Assembly (NCBI RefSeq): GCF_027557445.1
Contig: NZ_CP106841.1
Coordinates: 1,350,001 to 1,414,000, forward strand
Direction of reading: 5' to 3'
Origin: Paenalcaligenes faecalis
GTDB taxonomy: Bacteria; Pseudomonadota; Gammaproteobacteria; Burkholderiales; Burkholderiaceae_B
DNA: 64,000 bases
Positions 18,022 to 27,320 of the stretch are shown here, piece after piece. The translations under genes were made by a program, and so were the position numbers. Position 1 is the stretch's first letter, and each line of letters opens with the position of its first letter. Under the pieces are notes generated by a model that did not search any database, was not told the origin of the DNA, and saw only the letters and a list, made by a program, of their open reading frames with translations.

Positions 18022-18292
18022 TTACTTCCTTTCCATTTTCCCCAGTACAGCCAATACAAATAGCGCTACAACAGTGCTTGCCACTGCCGTGGCTTCTCTT
18101 CCATAGCCAGATGCAAATCCAATGGGTGCGCAACCCTGCATCTTTTCCACTACGTTCACGCTCATATCCTATGGCTGCCCCTAATAAAGCAGCCAGACTA
18201 AGACGAAGCGTGATAACCGTCGCTTCTTTTATATCCGCTATATCAGAAAACTCACTCATGGCGGTATGCCAAATATCTAAAAATATAGACAT
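18022..18292 (-). pseudogene. mgtC/sapB family gene with internal deletion
   Basis: The first 57 or so codons encode the N-terminus of an MgtC/SapB membrane protein (LRLSLAALLGAAIGYERE, KDAGLRTH). After LRTH the frame is wrong, and the next frame carries the family's C-terminal end (IGFASGYGREATAV..VLAVLGKMERK, stop at 18022). About 60-80 residues in between are missing. This is a deletion plus frameshift, so no functional protein. It lies right beside the island end. Confidence 0.75.
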
Positions 18293-18362
18293 TATTTGTA
18301 CTCGAAATAATTAGAGGAAATCGAACTGACAACGGCCAGCATAAATAGCCACACTATTTAGA

Positions 18363-18512
18363 CTAACAGTTACCCTTTTTAGCTTGTCCAGGAGGACAGA
18401 AATCTCCTCGCCCATGGCCCCTGTCCGGATCAACCACGATGGAACCACTCGGAGTATGAACAGAACAGGCGCTCAGTCCAACTAATACAAAAACCAATAA
18501 AAGATGTCGCAT
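18363..18512 (-). CDS. Small lipoprotein (FCPPGQAKKGxC type)
   Basis: 49-aa predicted lipoprotein. It has a signal sequence with lipobox LSAC (C16), a short GSIVVDPDRGHGRGD segment and the C-terminal FCPPGQAKKGNC. Small lipoproteins with this ending recur in proteobacteria with unknown function. It is monocistronic; another 110 bp separate it from tapT. Confidence 0.7.
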   Translation of the reverse strand: MRHLLLVFVLVGLSACSVHTPSGSIVVDPDRGHGRGDFCPPGQAKKGNC

Positions 18513-18621
18513 AATAAGCCTCTATAAAAAAGCTATTTTTACACACAAAAAACAAAACCCGAGAGCTCGAATCACTTCGTTTCAATCAAAACATTTTTCT
18601 TTATTTACTCTTTCGAAATCA

Positions 18622-19239
18622 TCAACGCCGGTAATTACGTTCATACACGTCTGCCCCCATGGCATGGATTTGCTGTTCAACCAAAGCATGAAATGGTCTT
18701 AGTACGCCCGTAAAATCTTGATCTGGCTCTAATACAGATAAGGTCCGAACTATAGCTTCAATCGTTGATACCGCCGCAGTTTCACTCGCTTTTCTCACCT
18801 TATACTCAGAGGGCTGCCCTATGGGTAGACTAAGGTGTGGCAAGGTGCCCAAGATAGGATTTAATTGAATGAGCTTGCGCACATTACGCCACGTACCATC
18901 AGGCACAATTAGCAAGGCGGCGTCGGTGTCCGAAAGAGCCTGTAAGGGCTGTATTACATTATTTTCTTTAGCGGGAAATAACAAAAAGCGTAATTCAAAA
19001 GCACAGAGTATTTCATTTAATTGTGGAAAGGACTCACCGATCAATAACTCTGCATTTTGTAAGCTCAACATGGCTAAACGCGCGGTATTCAATGGATGCT
19101 TGTGCTCATCTGGATGCTGCAAAATCAATACCTTAGTACGATTTAACACCCCATGAGCATAAGTGCATAAGCAATACGATTGAGGTCTAGAACACCGAGA
19201 GCAAGTGAGCCTAGGCATCGTTTTTTTTAATTCGAGCAT
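18622..19239 (-). CDS. tapT: tRNA-uridine aminocarboxypropyltransferase (DTW domain)
   Basis: DTW-domain enzyme that transfers an aminocarboxypropyl group from S-adenosylmethionine to a tRNA uridine (acp3U47). 205 aa, like E. coli TapT/YfiP. The N-terminal zinc-binding cysteines are CSRCSRPQSYCLC. HPDEHKHPLNTARL lies in the middle, and the signature DGTWRNVRKL (DTW core) is at about 115-124. A second start at codon 8 is possible; neither has a strong ribosome site. Confidence 0.88.
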   Translation of the reverse strand: MLELKKTMPRLTCSRCSRPQSYCLCTYAHGVLNRTKVLILQHPDEHKHPLNTARLAMLSLQNAELLIGESFPQLNEILCAFELRFLLFPAKENNVIQPLQALSDTDAALLIVPDGTWRNVRKLIQLNPILGTLPHLSLPIGQPSEYKVRKASETAAVSTIEAIVRTLSVLEPDQDFTGVLRPFHALVEQQIHAMGADVYERNYRR

Positions 19240-19410
19240 TATTTTCTAAATACACTTTATTATTGAGAATAAACCTAAACGGTTCTGAGACAGTGCAATG
19301 CTATAGTTTACTGCATCCCGTCTCTCAGCTCTGTGCTCATCAGAAAAATGATTCTTCATGCGGCATTACCTTGGGCCAGTCTATTACTCAATTAGGGAGC
19401 AATACCCATC

Positions 19411-20481
19411 ATGATTTTGAAAAAACGGTCACTCGCCACCTTAACTGCTCTTACTCTATTGTCTAGCCTTAGTCTGGTTTCCGAGGTAGACGCTTGTACG
19501 CGCTTTGTCTATCAAGGAGCGAATAATCATGTCATTACCGCACGTTCTATGGATTGGAAGTCTGATGTAGAAACCAATTTATGGATTTTTCCACGGGGCA
19601 TGAAACGTTCAGGGGCCGCTGGAGCAAATTCGATAGAATGGACGTCTAAATACGGTAGTGTGATTGCTACTGGCTATGATATCTCTACAACGGATGGGAT
19701 GAATGAGGCAGGATTAGTCGCCAATATACTTTGGTTGGTCGAATCTTCTTATCCTGAGCCAGATGACTCTGTCCCTGGGCTTTCTATTGCTGCCTGGGCA
19801 CAATATGTGCTTGATAACTATCCTACAGTTCAAGCTGCCGTTGACGATTTATCCAAGCAACCCTATACCCTAGTAACGGATCATGTTCCCGGTGAAAATC
19901 GTCTAGCGACGTTGCATCTTTCCTTATCAGATGCCTCAGGGGACAGCGCTATCATTGAGTATATTGATGGCAAACAAGTTATTCATCACAGTCGTAACTA
20001 TCAAGTGATGACCAATTCCCCAACCTTTGATCAACAGTTGGCTTTAAATACGTACTGGCAGCAAATTGGTGGGTTAGTTATGTTACCTGGCACGAACCGG
20101 GCATCAGACCGTTTTGCTAGGGCCTCTTTTTATGTTAGTGCAATTCCTAAGTCCGACTCAGATACCGAATCGATTGCTAGCGCCTTTAGTGTTATTCGAA
20201 ACGTATCCGTCCCCTACGGCATAACTACTCCAGATCAGCCGAATATTTCCTCTACACGTTGGCGTACTGTTTCAGATCATAAAAATCAACGGTACTTTTT
20301 TGAATCTGCTGTAGCCCCTAATGTTTTTTGGGTAGATCTAAAGACCATCGATTTTTCAGATAAGACAGGAAAGATAAAAAAGCTTGAACTAGGCCCCAAT
20401 CAAAGTCGCATTTATTCTGGTGTAGTTAACGATCAATTCATGGAAAGCCAACCATTTAAATTCCTAGGGATAGGAAATTAA
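19411..20481 (+). CDS. Secreted linear-amide C-N hydrolase (choloylglycine hydrolase/penicillin V acylase family)
   Basis: Ntn-hydrolase of the CBAH/PVA family, 356 aa. An N-terminal signal sequence (about 1-28) ends directly before the nucleophile Cys29 (VDA-CTRFVYQG). Export and removal of the leader would thus expose Cys as the catalytic N-terminus, as in Gram-negative PVA enzymes. Further landmarks are ITARSMDWKSD, GMNEAGLVANILWL, TNSPTFDQQL and NRASDRFARA. Likely substrates are N-acyl homoserine lactones, penicillin V or bile salts; which one cannot be read from the sequence. Alone on its strand, convergent with the esterase gene. Confidence 0.88.
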   Translation: MILKKRSLATLTALTLLSSLSLVSEVDACTRFVYQGANNHVITARSMDWKSDVETNLWIFPRGMKRSGAAGANSIEWTSKYGSVIATGYDISTTDGMNEAGLVANILWLVESSYPEPDDSVPGLSIAAWAQYVLDNYPTVQAAVDDLSKQPYTLVTDHVPGENRLATLHLSLSDASGDSAIIEYIDGKQVIHHSRNYQVMTNSPTFDQQLALNTYWQQIGGLVMLPGTNRASDRFARASFYVSAIPKSDSDTESIASAFSVIRNVSVPYGITTPDQPNISSTRWRTVSDHKNQRYFFESAVAPNVFWVDLKTIDFSDKTGKIKKLELGPNQSRIYSGVVNDQFMESQPFKFLGIGN

Positions 20482-20560
20482 TTTCATTTATATATCTGAC
20501 AAAGTATAGATAGCTCTCTTTATAAACCCAAAGCTATTTTCATATAGTAATAATTAAAAA

Positions 20561-20595
20561 CCCCAATAAGACATACTATCGTTTTCTTATTGGGG
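20561..20595. terminator. Bidirectional terminator
   Basis: CCCCAATAAGA/TCTTATTGGGG stem between the convergent hydrolase and esterase genes, with an A-run on the left (T-run for the minus strand). Confidence 0.75.
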
Positions 20596-20616
20596 CTGCT
20601 AAACACACGAAAGTAG

Positions 20617-22419
20617 TTAGAAGCGGTATGCCGTACCTAAATACACGGAGTTCTGTGCATTAGGCGCATTTGCCGTTTGCATGCTAATGCCTGCGTTCAC
20701 ATCCCACTGTTTAGTGAGTCGACCTGAGGCTCCCAACTCGAAAACACCTGTGTTTTTAGCTAATTTAGTCTGTGTAGGTAAGTAAAAGGCTCGATCAGAA
20801 TAAAGCCCGGTTTGCATTCCAGCCCCTACCTCTTTATTTGCCTTTTTAAACTCATGCAACCACTGTGCAGAAGCATACACAGACCAGTCTGGATTCACCG
20901 CTACAGAAAGCTGGTAGCCCAAGCTACTTTGTAACGAATTTTGTGTTTGAGCAGCAAATCGCATGGACGATGAGCTAGTGGCTTGCTCTGCCAAAGCCTT
21001 GATTTTTGCTTTTTGTAAATTTAGCCCTAGCAACGGCCCATGTGTGACAGAACCATGTTGCCAGTTATAACCCGCGCTAATACGGCCTCCGGCTTGATGG
21101 CCCTTGGCCTTAGAGTGATGATCACGATGTGCTGCACCAATATCTACATGCCTATCCAAACGCGTATCTAGGTCTGCGTAATAGAACTGAGCATTAACCC
21201 ATGTATTTGCGTCAGCCCAACGTCCATATAGACCTCCGGCGAAGCGTTTTTGCTGCAATGAGCTAGACGACAAGGTGCTGTCTATGCGGTCATAATGCAA
21301 ATACGTTCCCATTGTCCACTGGTTCACTTGCTTGCTAATACCTAAGCTGCCTGATCCATTTGTCCCATGCACCTGACTGCGCTCATGGCTACCATTTGAA
21401 AACAGTGCCGCCCCCTCCGCCCACACCTGAACACCCTGCTCTGTATTGGCCTGTGTCAACGATAAGCGGCGATCAATCCGCTGCATTTGGCTTAATCCCG
21501 CCTGATTGGCTGTAACACCCAGCATACCTACGACAGTTCCAGCAGAAAAGACCGCATCCGCATATTGTGCAATAGCCTGATGAGCTTTAGAGCTAGGGTG
21601 AACTCCATCTGCATAAAGATGCGTTTGATCGGCATCAGCAGAAACCAGTTGTGCTGGACCACAATACAACGATGATGTACTGCATGCTGCATCGGTCACA
21701 TTGGAAAACCCATAGGTCGTAGGATCTGCCATAACCTCTGTTAACAAGCCTGAAATAGTTAAAGGAATAATATTGGCTTGACTACTGGCTAAGCCTAAAG
21801 CTAATCCTTGATTATATGTAGAGCTAAGAAGCGTCGCGATATCACTCACGACAGGTATTCCAGCAAACTCAGGGGTTTTACCTAAGTCGGGAATGTCTCC
21901 TACCAGAATGTAGCGCGCACCATGCTTATGCAGTGAATCAATAATACCCACCTGATTCACGACAGAATCCATCAAAATCATAGGTGCCTGTAGGGGGTCC
22001 TGTACTACAGCAAATAGGTCATTTGCCCCACCCCATACACTATAAATAGCATCCGACTCCAATTGCCCTTTTTTTACTGCCAATAACTGCTCTAGTTGGC
22101 TTGTCATCGCGGGCAAGACAGGGTTGCTCGGACCAATGGGCAAAGTGGGGTCGGCCAACTCATTGACAGAAACCCTAGCCCCTCCAACCGCTAAGTTTGT
22201 GCCTCCTTGACCACTAGGATCAGCACGTAATCCATTTTTTTCAGCAAAATAATGCGACCAAACATTTCCCGGATTTGTTGTAAATCGAGAACCCAGTTGC
22301 CCCATATCGGTTAAGCTATCACCAATAAAGTAGATACTCGTTATGTTTTGAGCACAAATGGTGCTGCTTACTGTGGCTAACAAGGCGGCCAATAGCGTTT
22401 TTTTCATCATGCGTCTCAT
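20617..22419 (-). CDS. GDSL autotransporter esterase/lipase (EstA-like)
   Basis: Type V-secreted surface esterase, 600 aa. A signal peptide (about 1-23, TICAQ) is followed by a GDSL hydrolase passenger with block I FIGDSLTDMGQLG, a VWGGANDLF block and the catalytic DGVHPSSKAHQ (Asp/His). From about 320 a C-terminal autotransporter beta-barrel ends in the outer-membrane signature aromatic (YLGTAYRF). Size and layout match Pseudomonas EstA (about 620 aa). It may hydrolyse lipids or short esters at the cell surface. Confidence 0.92.
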   Translation of the reverse strand: MRRMMKKTLLAALLATVSSTICAQNITSIYFIGDSLTDMGQLGSRFTTNPGNVWSHYFAEKNGLRADPSGQGGTNLAVGGARVSVNELADPTLPIGPSNPVLPAMTSQLEQLLAVKKGQLESDAIYSVWGGANDLFAVVQDPLQAPMILMDSVVNQVGIIDSLHKHGARYILVGDIPDLGKTPEFAGIPVVSDIATLLSSTYNQGLALGLASSQANIIPLTISGLLTEVMADPTTYGFSNVTDAACSTSSLYCGPAQLVSADADQTHLYADGVHPSSKAHQAIAQYADAVFSAGTVVGMLGVTANQAGLSQMQRIDRRLSLTQANTEQGVQVWAEGAALFSNGSHERSQVHGTNGSGSLGISKQVNQWTMGTYLHYDRIDSTLSSSSLQQKRFAGGLYGRWADANTWVNAQFYYADLDTRLDRHVDIGAAHRDHHSKAKGHQAGGRISAGYNWQHGSVTHGPLLGLNLQKAKIKALAEQATSSSSMRFAAQTQNSLQSSLGYQLSVAVNPDWSVYASAQWLHEFKKANKEVGAGMQTGLYSDRAFYLPTQTKLAKNTGVFELGASGRLTKQWDVNAGISMQTANAPNAQNSVYLGTAYRF

Positions 22420-22563
22420 CCCTTTGAAAGAGGTTAAAGGTAGTTCTCTACGACTTTAGCGTCAATCACTGCTTTTGGGGAATTTCACCCATAAGCACGG
22501 CACATAACAAAAGCTATTTTTTATTTTTCTACCCACCATTCATATAGGTAAAGTGAGAGAAAC

Positions 22564-24039
22564 ATGACCGTAGATCTCAAGCCCATCAAACCCATTCCAG
22601 CAGCCGTTGCCATTGCCCTAACCCTGCTGATTTGGTTTGTTATCCCCATACCTGAGGGCATTAGCCCCAACGCCTGGCACTTGTTGGCGCTATTTGTCGG
22701 CACCATTGCCGCTATTATTGGCAAGGCCTTGCCTATCGGGGCCGTATCCATCCTCGCTATTGCCTTAGTCGCCATTACTGGTGTGACTAACCCGGGTAAT
22801 CCTAAAGCTGCTCTTGCTGACGCCCTTAGCGGCTTTTCTAATGAGCTGATTTGGCTCATTGGTATTTCCATTATGATCTCTCTTAGTCTTAACAAGACAG
22901 GACTAGGAGCCCGTATTGGTTATTTTTTAATCTCATTATTTGGTAAGCGTACTCTAGGCATTGCTTATGCACTTGCTTTTTCTGAGACTATTCTCGCTCC
23001 AGTAACCCCAAGTAATACCGCTCGCGGTGGGGGTATCATTCACCCTATCATGCGCTCCATTGCGGATAGTTTTGGCTCAAAACCGGAGCGAGGCTCTACC
23101 GAAAAAATTGGCCGTTATTTAGCGCTTGTTAACTACAACACCAATCCGATTACTTCGGCCATGTTTATTACCGCCACAGCACCTAACCCCTTAATTGTCA
23201 GTTTAATTAGTGAGGGGACTAACGGTAGCTTTAATCTAACATGGGGCATGTGGGCGTTAGCAGCACTTGTACCTGGTCTCATCGCGTTAATCGTGATGCC
23301 TTTGGTGATCTACTTTATTTACCCTCCTGAAATTAAGAAAACACCTGATGCGCCTAATTTCGCTAAAGCCCAACTGGAAAAACTCGGGCCTCTTTCCGTG
23401 CCTGAAAAAATCACTCTAGGCGTATTTGGCTTATTACTCATTATGTGGGCAGGGGTGCCCGCCATGCTTTTTGGGGATGCTTTCTTAATTAACCCAACCA
23501 CAGCTGCCTTTATTGGCCTGTCTATACTTCTTATCACGGGTGTGCTTGAGTGGGATGAAATCCTGAAAAACAAAGGGGCTTGGGATACGGTTGTTTGGTT
23601 CTCGGCCTTAGTTATGATGGCAAGCTTCTTAGGCAAACTAGGTCTGGTTTCTTGGTTAGCTATCTCTGTAGGGGGTGGTATTGATCAACTCGGTGTGAGT
23701 TGGATTTTAGGTATGCTGATTCTGGTCTTGGTGTATGTGTACTCGCACTACTTCTTTGCAAGCACAACCGCACACATTACCGCCATGTTCGCTGCTTTTT
23801 TTGCAGCAGGTATTGCCTTGGGCGCGCCACCTATGTTGTTAGGCCTAACCCTAGCTTTTTCCTCTTCTCTCATGATGTCATTGACCCACTATGGCACAGG
23901 GACGGCCCCTATTATCTTTGGCTCTGGATACACCACCTTGAGCGAATGGTGGAAAACGGGCTTTGTCGTTAGTGTGGTGAACCTAGCTATTTGGTTCTAC
24001 ATTGGTGGCATGTGGTGGAAAGCTCTTGGCTACTGGTAA
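22564..24039 (+). CDS. DASS-family (SLC13) anion/dicarboxylate transporter
   Basis: Inner-membrane transporter of the divalent anion:Na+ symporter/CitT family, 491 aa, with about 12-14 helices. Family signatures seen are ETILAPVTPSNTARGGGIIHPI in the first half and the duplicated substrate-site region SHYFFASTTAHITAMF with THYGTGTAP in the second. It resembles CitT/TtdT/YbhI-type carriers for citrate, tartrate, succinate or 2-oxoglutarate. A two-component system follows 80-120 bp downstream on the same strand and may control it. Confidence 0.9.
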   Translation: MTVDLKPIKPIPAAVAIALTLLIWFVIPIPEGISPNAWHLLALFVGTIAAIIGKALPIGAVSILAIALVAITGVTNPGNPKAALADALSGFSNELIWLIGISIMISLSLNKTGLGARIGYFLISLFGKRTLGIAYALAFSETILAPVTPSNTARGGGIIHPIMRSIADSFGSKPERGSTEKIGRYLALVNYNTNPITSAMFITATAPNPLIVSLISEGTNGSFNLTWGMWALAALVPGLIALIVMPLVIYFIYPPEIKKTPDAPNFAKAQLEKLGPLSVPEKITLGVFGLLLIMWAGVPAMLFGDAFLINPTTAAFIGLSILLITGVLEWDEILKNKGAWDTVVWFSALVMMASFLGKLGLVSWLAISVGGGIDQLGVSWILGMLILVLVYVYSHYFFASTTAHITAMFAAFFAAGIALGAPPMLLGLTLAFSSSLMMSLTHYGTGTAPIIFGSGYTTLSEWWKTGFVVSVVNLAIWFYIGGMWWKALGYW

Positions 24040-24157
24040 ATTGCCCATTATTCACTGACTATCCCTACTTTTAGGGATAGCCAGTTCACCCATATACGCA
24101 TAAGATAAGCCTGTCCTGATGCTGTGCATCCCACGTTTTTTCTGTATATGCTTGGGT

Positions 24158-24841
24158 ATGATTGAATCTACTCTTCCTGCCATTGATCTCGTCCTACCTA
24201 GCCCGGTGCTAATTGTTGAGGACGAGCCATTACTTCAGCAGCGACTTCATAATTTACTACTACAACTTGGCTATAAGACCAACGATCTTTGTATTGTTGG
24301 CTCTTTAGCCCAAGCTCATTTGCTCTTAAGCAAACAATCCATTGCCTTAGCTTTAGTTGATTTGCAACTACCTGATGGCAATGGCCTTAGTCTCATCGAG
24401 CAACTACGCGCGCAAAATCCGTCTTTAGGTATCTTGGTCATTTCCGCTTGGAGCTCAGAGGAAACCATTCTTAGTGCCTTACGAGCCGGTGCAACCGGCT
24501 ACGTACTTAAAGAAAGGGATGACATTGAGGTCATCATGTCCATACGCAGCGTACTTCGAGGCGGAGCTCCCATTGATCCTTTTATTGCACGGCGTATTTT
24601 AGAGCTTTTGCCCGAACTAACTGCCATCCCCATCGATACCAGTGCCGAAGCACTCAGTGATAGAGAGCGTCAAATATTATGTCTAGTCGCTGACGGCCTT
24701 ACAAATAGGGAGATAGCCGAACAGCTATTTATCTCACGCTATACCGTTGAGAGTCACATCAAACGTATTTATCGCAAACTCGCCGTGTCATCACGAACCA
24801 TGGCCATACGTAAAGCACGAGAAAATGGGGTGATAAAGTGA
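24158..24841 (+). CDS. NarL/FixJ-type response regulator
   Basis: DNA-binding response regulator, about 227 aa from this start. The receiver domain has acidic VEDEP, phospho-acceptor Asp in LVDLQLPDGNG and conserved Lys in YVLKERDD. It is followed by a LuxR-type HTH (LSDREREILCLVADGLTNREIAEQLFISRYTVESHIKRIYRKL pattern, about 165-210). An in-frame ATG 39 bp upstream is possible, but it adds a hydrophobic stretch not seen in the family. The stop overlaps the GTG start of the kinase gene (GTGA), giving a coupled pair. Confidence 0.9.
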   Translation: MIESTLPAIDLVLPSPVLIVEDEPLLQQRLHNLLLQLGYKTNDLCIVGSLAQAHLLLSKQSIALALVDLQLPDGNGLSLIEQLRAQNPSLGILVISAWSSEETILSALRAGATGYVLKERDDIEVIMSIRSVLRGGAPIDPFIARRILELLPELTAIPIDTSAEALSDRERQILCLVADGLTNREIAEQLFISRYTVESHIKRIYRKLAVSSRTMAIRKARENGVIK

Positions 24842-26682
24842 AACTTTCTATTGCTTATCAATGGATTGTTTTTGTCTTTTTATGTTGCTTTAGTCACTCT
24901 ATTTGGGCCACTACCTCCCCCCTATCCTGCTCACCTACAATTACCTATATCGCCGCCGCTAAAGCAGTGGCGAATAGCACAAGCAAACCAACAGCGGGCT
25001 GGGAGGCCGTTACTCTACCTGACTTATGGACGAATCGTTGGCCCAAGCATGACGGTGACGTCTGGTATCGCATTGACTGGACCCGAGACTGCCCTGATGC
25101 TGGAGCCAAACAACCAATAGGGGTAGGTATTGATAGTATTAGCTTAGCCGGTGCCATTTACAGCAATGACACCCTAATTTGGCGCGATCATTCGTTAGAA
25201 GAGCCTTTGTCCTTGAGTTGGAACATGCCAAGATGGTGGCTTTTACCTGAAACCACTTTATCGGAAAAATCCAATACCCTTTGGGTTCGCACCATAGGCC
25301 TAGCAGAACTCGCACCAGGACTAGGAAAACTACAGATAGACCATATTGATCCTATTGCAAAAAACCATGCTCATAGCCTATGGCATCAGCGCACTGTCTA
25401 TTACATAAGCTTAGGATTAAATGGTGCATTGGGCGGCATTTTTTTAGTTATCTGGATCTTTGGTCGCTCTGAGCGCGCCTACGGCTGGTACGGCCTCATG
25501 TCCCTATGCTGGATGCTGTATTTATCAACTTTGCTTTCTATAGACCCATGGCCTTTTCCTGACGCTCTGACCCATTCGCGATTCAATAATATTTGTTTTA
25601 TTCTTTATGTGTTTTGCTTCTGCCTTTTTACTTGGCGCTTTGGTGAACAAAAACTGCCCTATATCGAAAAACTCATATGGGTTTTTACTGGCCTAAGTGT
25701 ATTACTTTCACTTTTTGCGCCTAGAGCCATCCTCAATATCCTATGGCTTTCTTTTGTTCTACTCTTTTTGCTCAATTGCTTACAGTTTCAATTTCATGCA
25801 TGGCGATCCTCGCAACCTCAATATATGTGGCTCGCTGTTTGTTGGTTATTCTTTTTTATCGTAGGCGTGCACGACCTCTTTGTTATTAGCCTACAAGAAG
25901 AAACGCATACGATGTGGGGCGCTATTACCGGTCCAGTAGCGGCCCTGTTCACGGCTTTATTATTAGGTGGACGTCTGGCAAGCAGTATGCGTCACATAGA
26001 AACGTTTAATTACGAGCTACAGCAACGAATTAGCGCAGCGCGCTTAGAAATCACTGAGCTATTAAGCCGTGAACATAATCAGGCTTTAGCTCATGCCACA
26101 CTAGAAGAGCGTATGCATATTATTCATGACCTGCATGACAGCATAGGTAGTAGTTTAGTACGTAGTATTGCCTTGGTTGAGCAGGCCTCGCAGCCCCTCT
26201 CTAACACCCGCATGCTATCGCTACTCAAGGTACTACGTGATGACTTACGCCAAGTGATTGAACAAGGGGGTAAGCAACAAATAGTTGCTGCCACTCCCAC
26301 TCAATGGTTAGCACCTTTACGTCACCGTTTTACGGATCTACTCGACGAAATTGGCATCTCATCTCACTGGGATATTGCCCCAGCGTGGGTCAGCTGGCCT
26401 AATGCGCATCAGTGTTTAGGTCTAACTCGACTCATAGAAGAATCCATCTCGAATGTGATTAAGCATAGTCAAGCCAAACATTTACGTATTTTATTGAAAT
26501 CCGATCAACAAGGACTAAGTCTCATTGTTGATGATGATGGAGTAGGCTTTGACGTAACAATAAAGCACGATTCAGGCGTCGGTATGCGTAGCATGGCAGC
26601 TCGTGTAGAACGTATGGGAGGAAAGCTTCAAATTAACTCTAGCTCCAGAGGAACAACTATTATTGTTTTTATCGAACTATAA
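24838..26682 (+). CDS. Membrane sensor histidine kinase (HisKA_3 type)
   Basis: Sensor kinase, 614 aa, GTG start. It has a signal/anchor helix (about 5-25), a periplasmic sensory region to about 180 and seven or so hydrophobic helices (about 187-385), as in 7TMR-DISM sensors. A coiled coil, then the HisKA_3 dimerisation box with the phospho-His in ERMHIIHDLHDSIGSSL (about 425-440), come next. A HATPase domain has ESISNVIKHSQA (N box), DDDGVGFD and GVGMRSMAARV (G boxes). Partner of the preceding regulator. The stimulus is unknown; the carboxylate transporter next door makes a carboxylate signal plausible. Confidence 0.9.
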   Translation: MKLSIAYQWIVFVFLCCFSHSIWATTSPLSCSPTITYIAAAKAVANSTSKPTAGWEAVTLPDLWTNRWPKHDGDVWYRIDWTRDCPDAGAKQPIGVGIDSISLAGAIYSNDTLIWRDHSLEEPLSLSWNMPRWWLLPETTLSEKSNTLWVRTIGLAELAPGLGKLQIDHIDPIAKNHAHSLWHQRTVYYISLGLNGALGGIFLVIWIFGRSERAYGWYGLMSLCWMLYLSTLLSIDPWPFPDALTHSRFNNICFILYVFCFCLFTWRFGEQKLPYIEKLIWVFTGLSVLLSLFAPRAILNILWLSFVLLFLLNCLQFQFHAWRSSQPQYMWLAVCWLFFFIVGVHDLFVISLQEETHTMWGAITGPVAALFTALLLGGRLASSMRHIETFNYELQQRISAARLEITELLSREHNQALAHATLEERMHIIHDLHDSIGSSLVRSIALVEQASQPLSNTRMLSLLKVLRDDLRQVIEQGGKQQIVAATPTQWLAPLRHRFTDLLDEIGISSHWDIAPAWVSWPNAHQCLGLTRLIEESISNVIKHSQAKHLRILLKSDQQGLSLIVDDDGVGFDVTIKHDSGVGMRSMAARVERMGGKLQINSSSRGTTIIVFIEL

Positions 26683-26693
26683 GTCTCGCGTAT

Positions 26694-26733
26694 AAAAAAA
26701 CCGCTAAGTATACATGTTGACTTAGCGGTTTTT
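26694..26733. terminator. Bidirectional terminator
   Basis: CCGCTAAGT/ACTTAGCGG stem flanked by A-run and T-run, between the kinase gene and sufT. Confidence 0.85.
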
Positions 26734-26748
26734 AAAAAAGCACGGTTA

Positions 26749-27306
26749 CTACATCATCCCTAATTGTAATCGAGCCGACTCACTCATCATTTCTCGACTC
26801 CAGGGTGGGTCCCACACCAAATTCACATCGACCTTATCTACCCCTTTAATCGTTAAGACTTTAAAGCGGGCTTCTTCGGCAATAATTGGGCCCATGCCAC
26901 AACCAGGAGCTGTTAATGTCATGTCTAATAGCACTGTGAATTTTTCAGGACCTTCTTGAGTGACGTAGCACTTATAAACCAATCCTAAGTTAACAATATC
27001 CACAGGTATTTCAGGGTCAAAGACCTCTGATAATACAATCCAACATGCGTCTTCGATGGTTTTTTCTGATAAAGGCAATTCAGGCATGAAAACTTCTTCT
27101 TCTTTGATTTCTTGCCCTATCGCATCTCCGTCTACACCTTCGATTCGATACATATTTCCTTCTACGATCACCGTATAGCTATTACCTAACTTTTGGGTAA
27201 TGGTCGCGCTACACCCTTTTTCAATCGTAACAGGTGAACCATAAGGAATGGTGACTGCTGGGCAGTCACGTGTAACGATGACGTCTTCGCGCTCAAAATA
27301 ACTCAT
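26749..27306 (-). CDS. sufT: Fe-S assembly factor SufT
   Basis: 185-aa protein. An N-terminal SufT-specific part (VTRDCPAVTIPYGSPVTIEKG, NSYTVIVEGNMYRI) is fused to a MIP18/DUF59 domain (about 80-185, with EVFDPEIPVDIVNLGLVY, TLTAPGCGMG with the conserved Cys, and NLVWDPPWSREMMSE). SufT assists maturation of Fe-S proteins under high demand in other bacteria. Last gene of the suf operon, 14 bp after sufU. Confidence 0.93.
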   Translation of the reverse strand: MSYFEREDVIVTRDCPAVTIPYGSPVTIEKGCSATITQKLGNSYTVIVEGNMYRIEGVDGDAIGQEIKEEEVFMPELPLSEKTIEDACWIVLSEVFDPEIPVDIVNLGLVYKCYVTQEGPEKFTVLLDMTLTAPGCGMGPIIAEEARFKVLTIKGVDKVDVNLVWDPPWSREMMSESARLQLGMM

Positions 27307-27320
27307 AATACAGACTACCT

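Noticed and set aside
24059-24082. CTATCCC/GGGATAG hairpin between the DASS transporter and the response regulator
   Set aside because: No T-run follows, so termination is not supported; it may be a chance or regulatory repeat.
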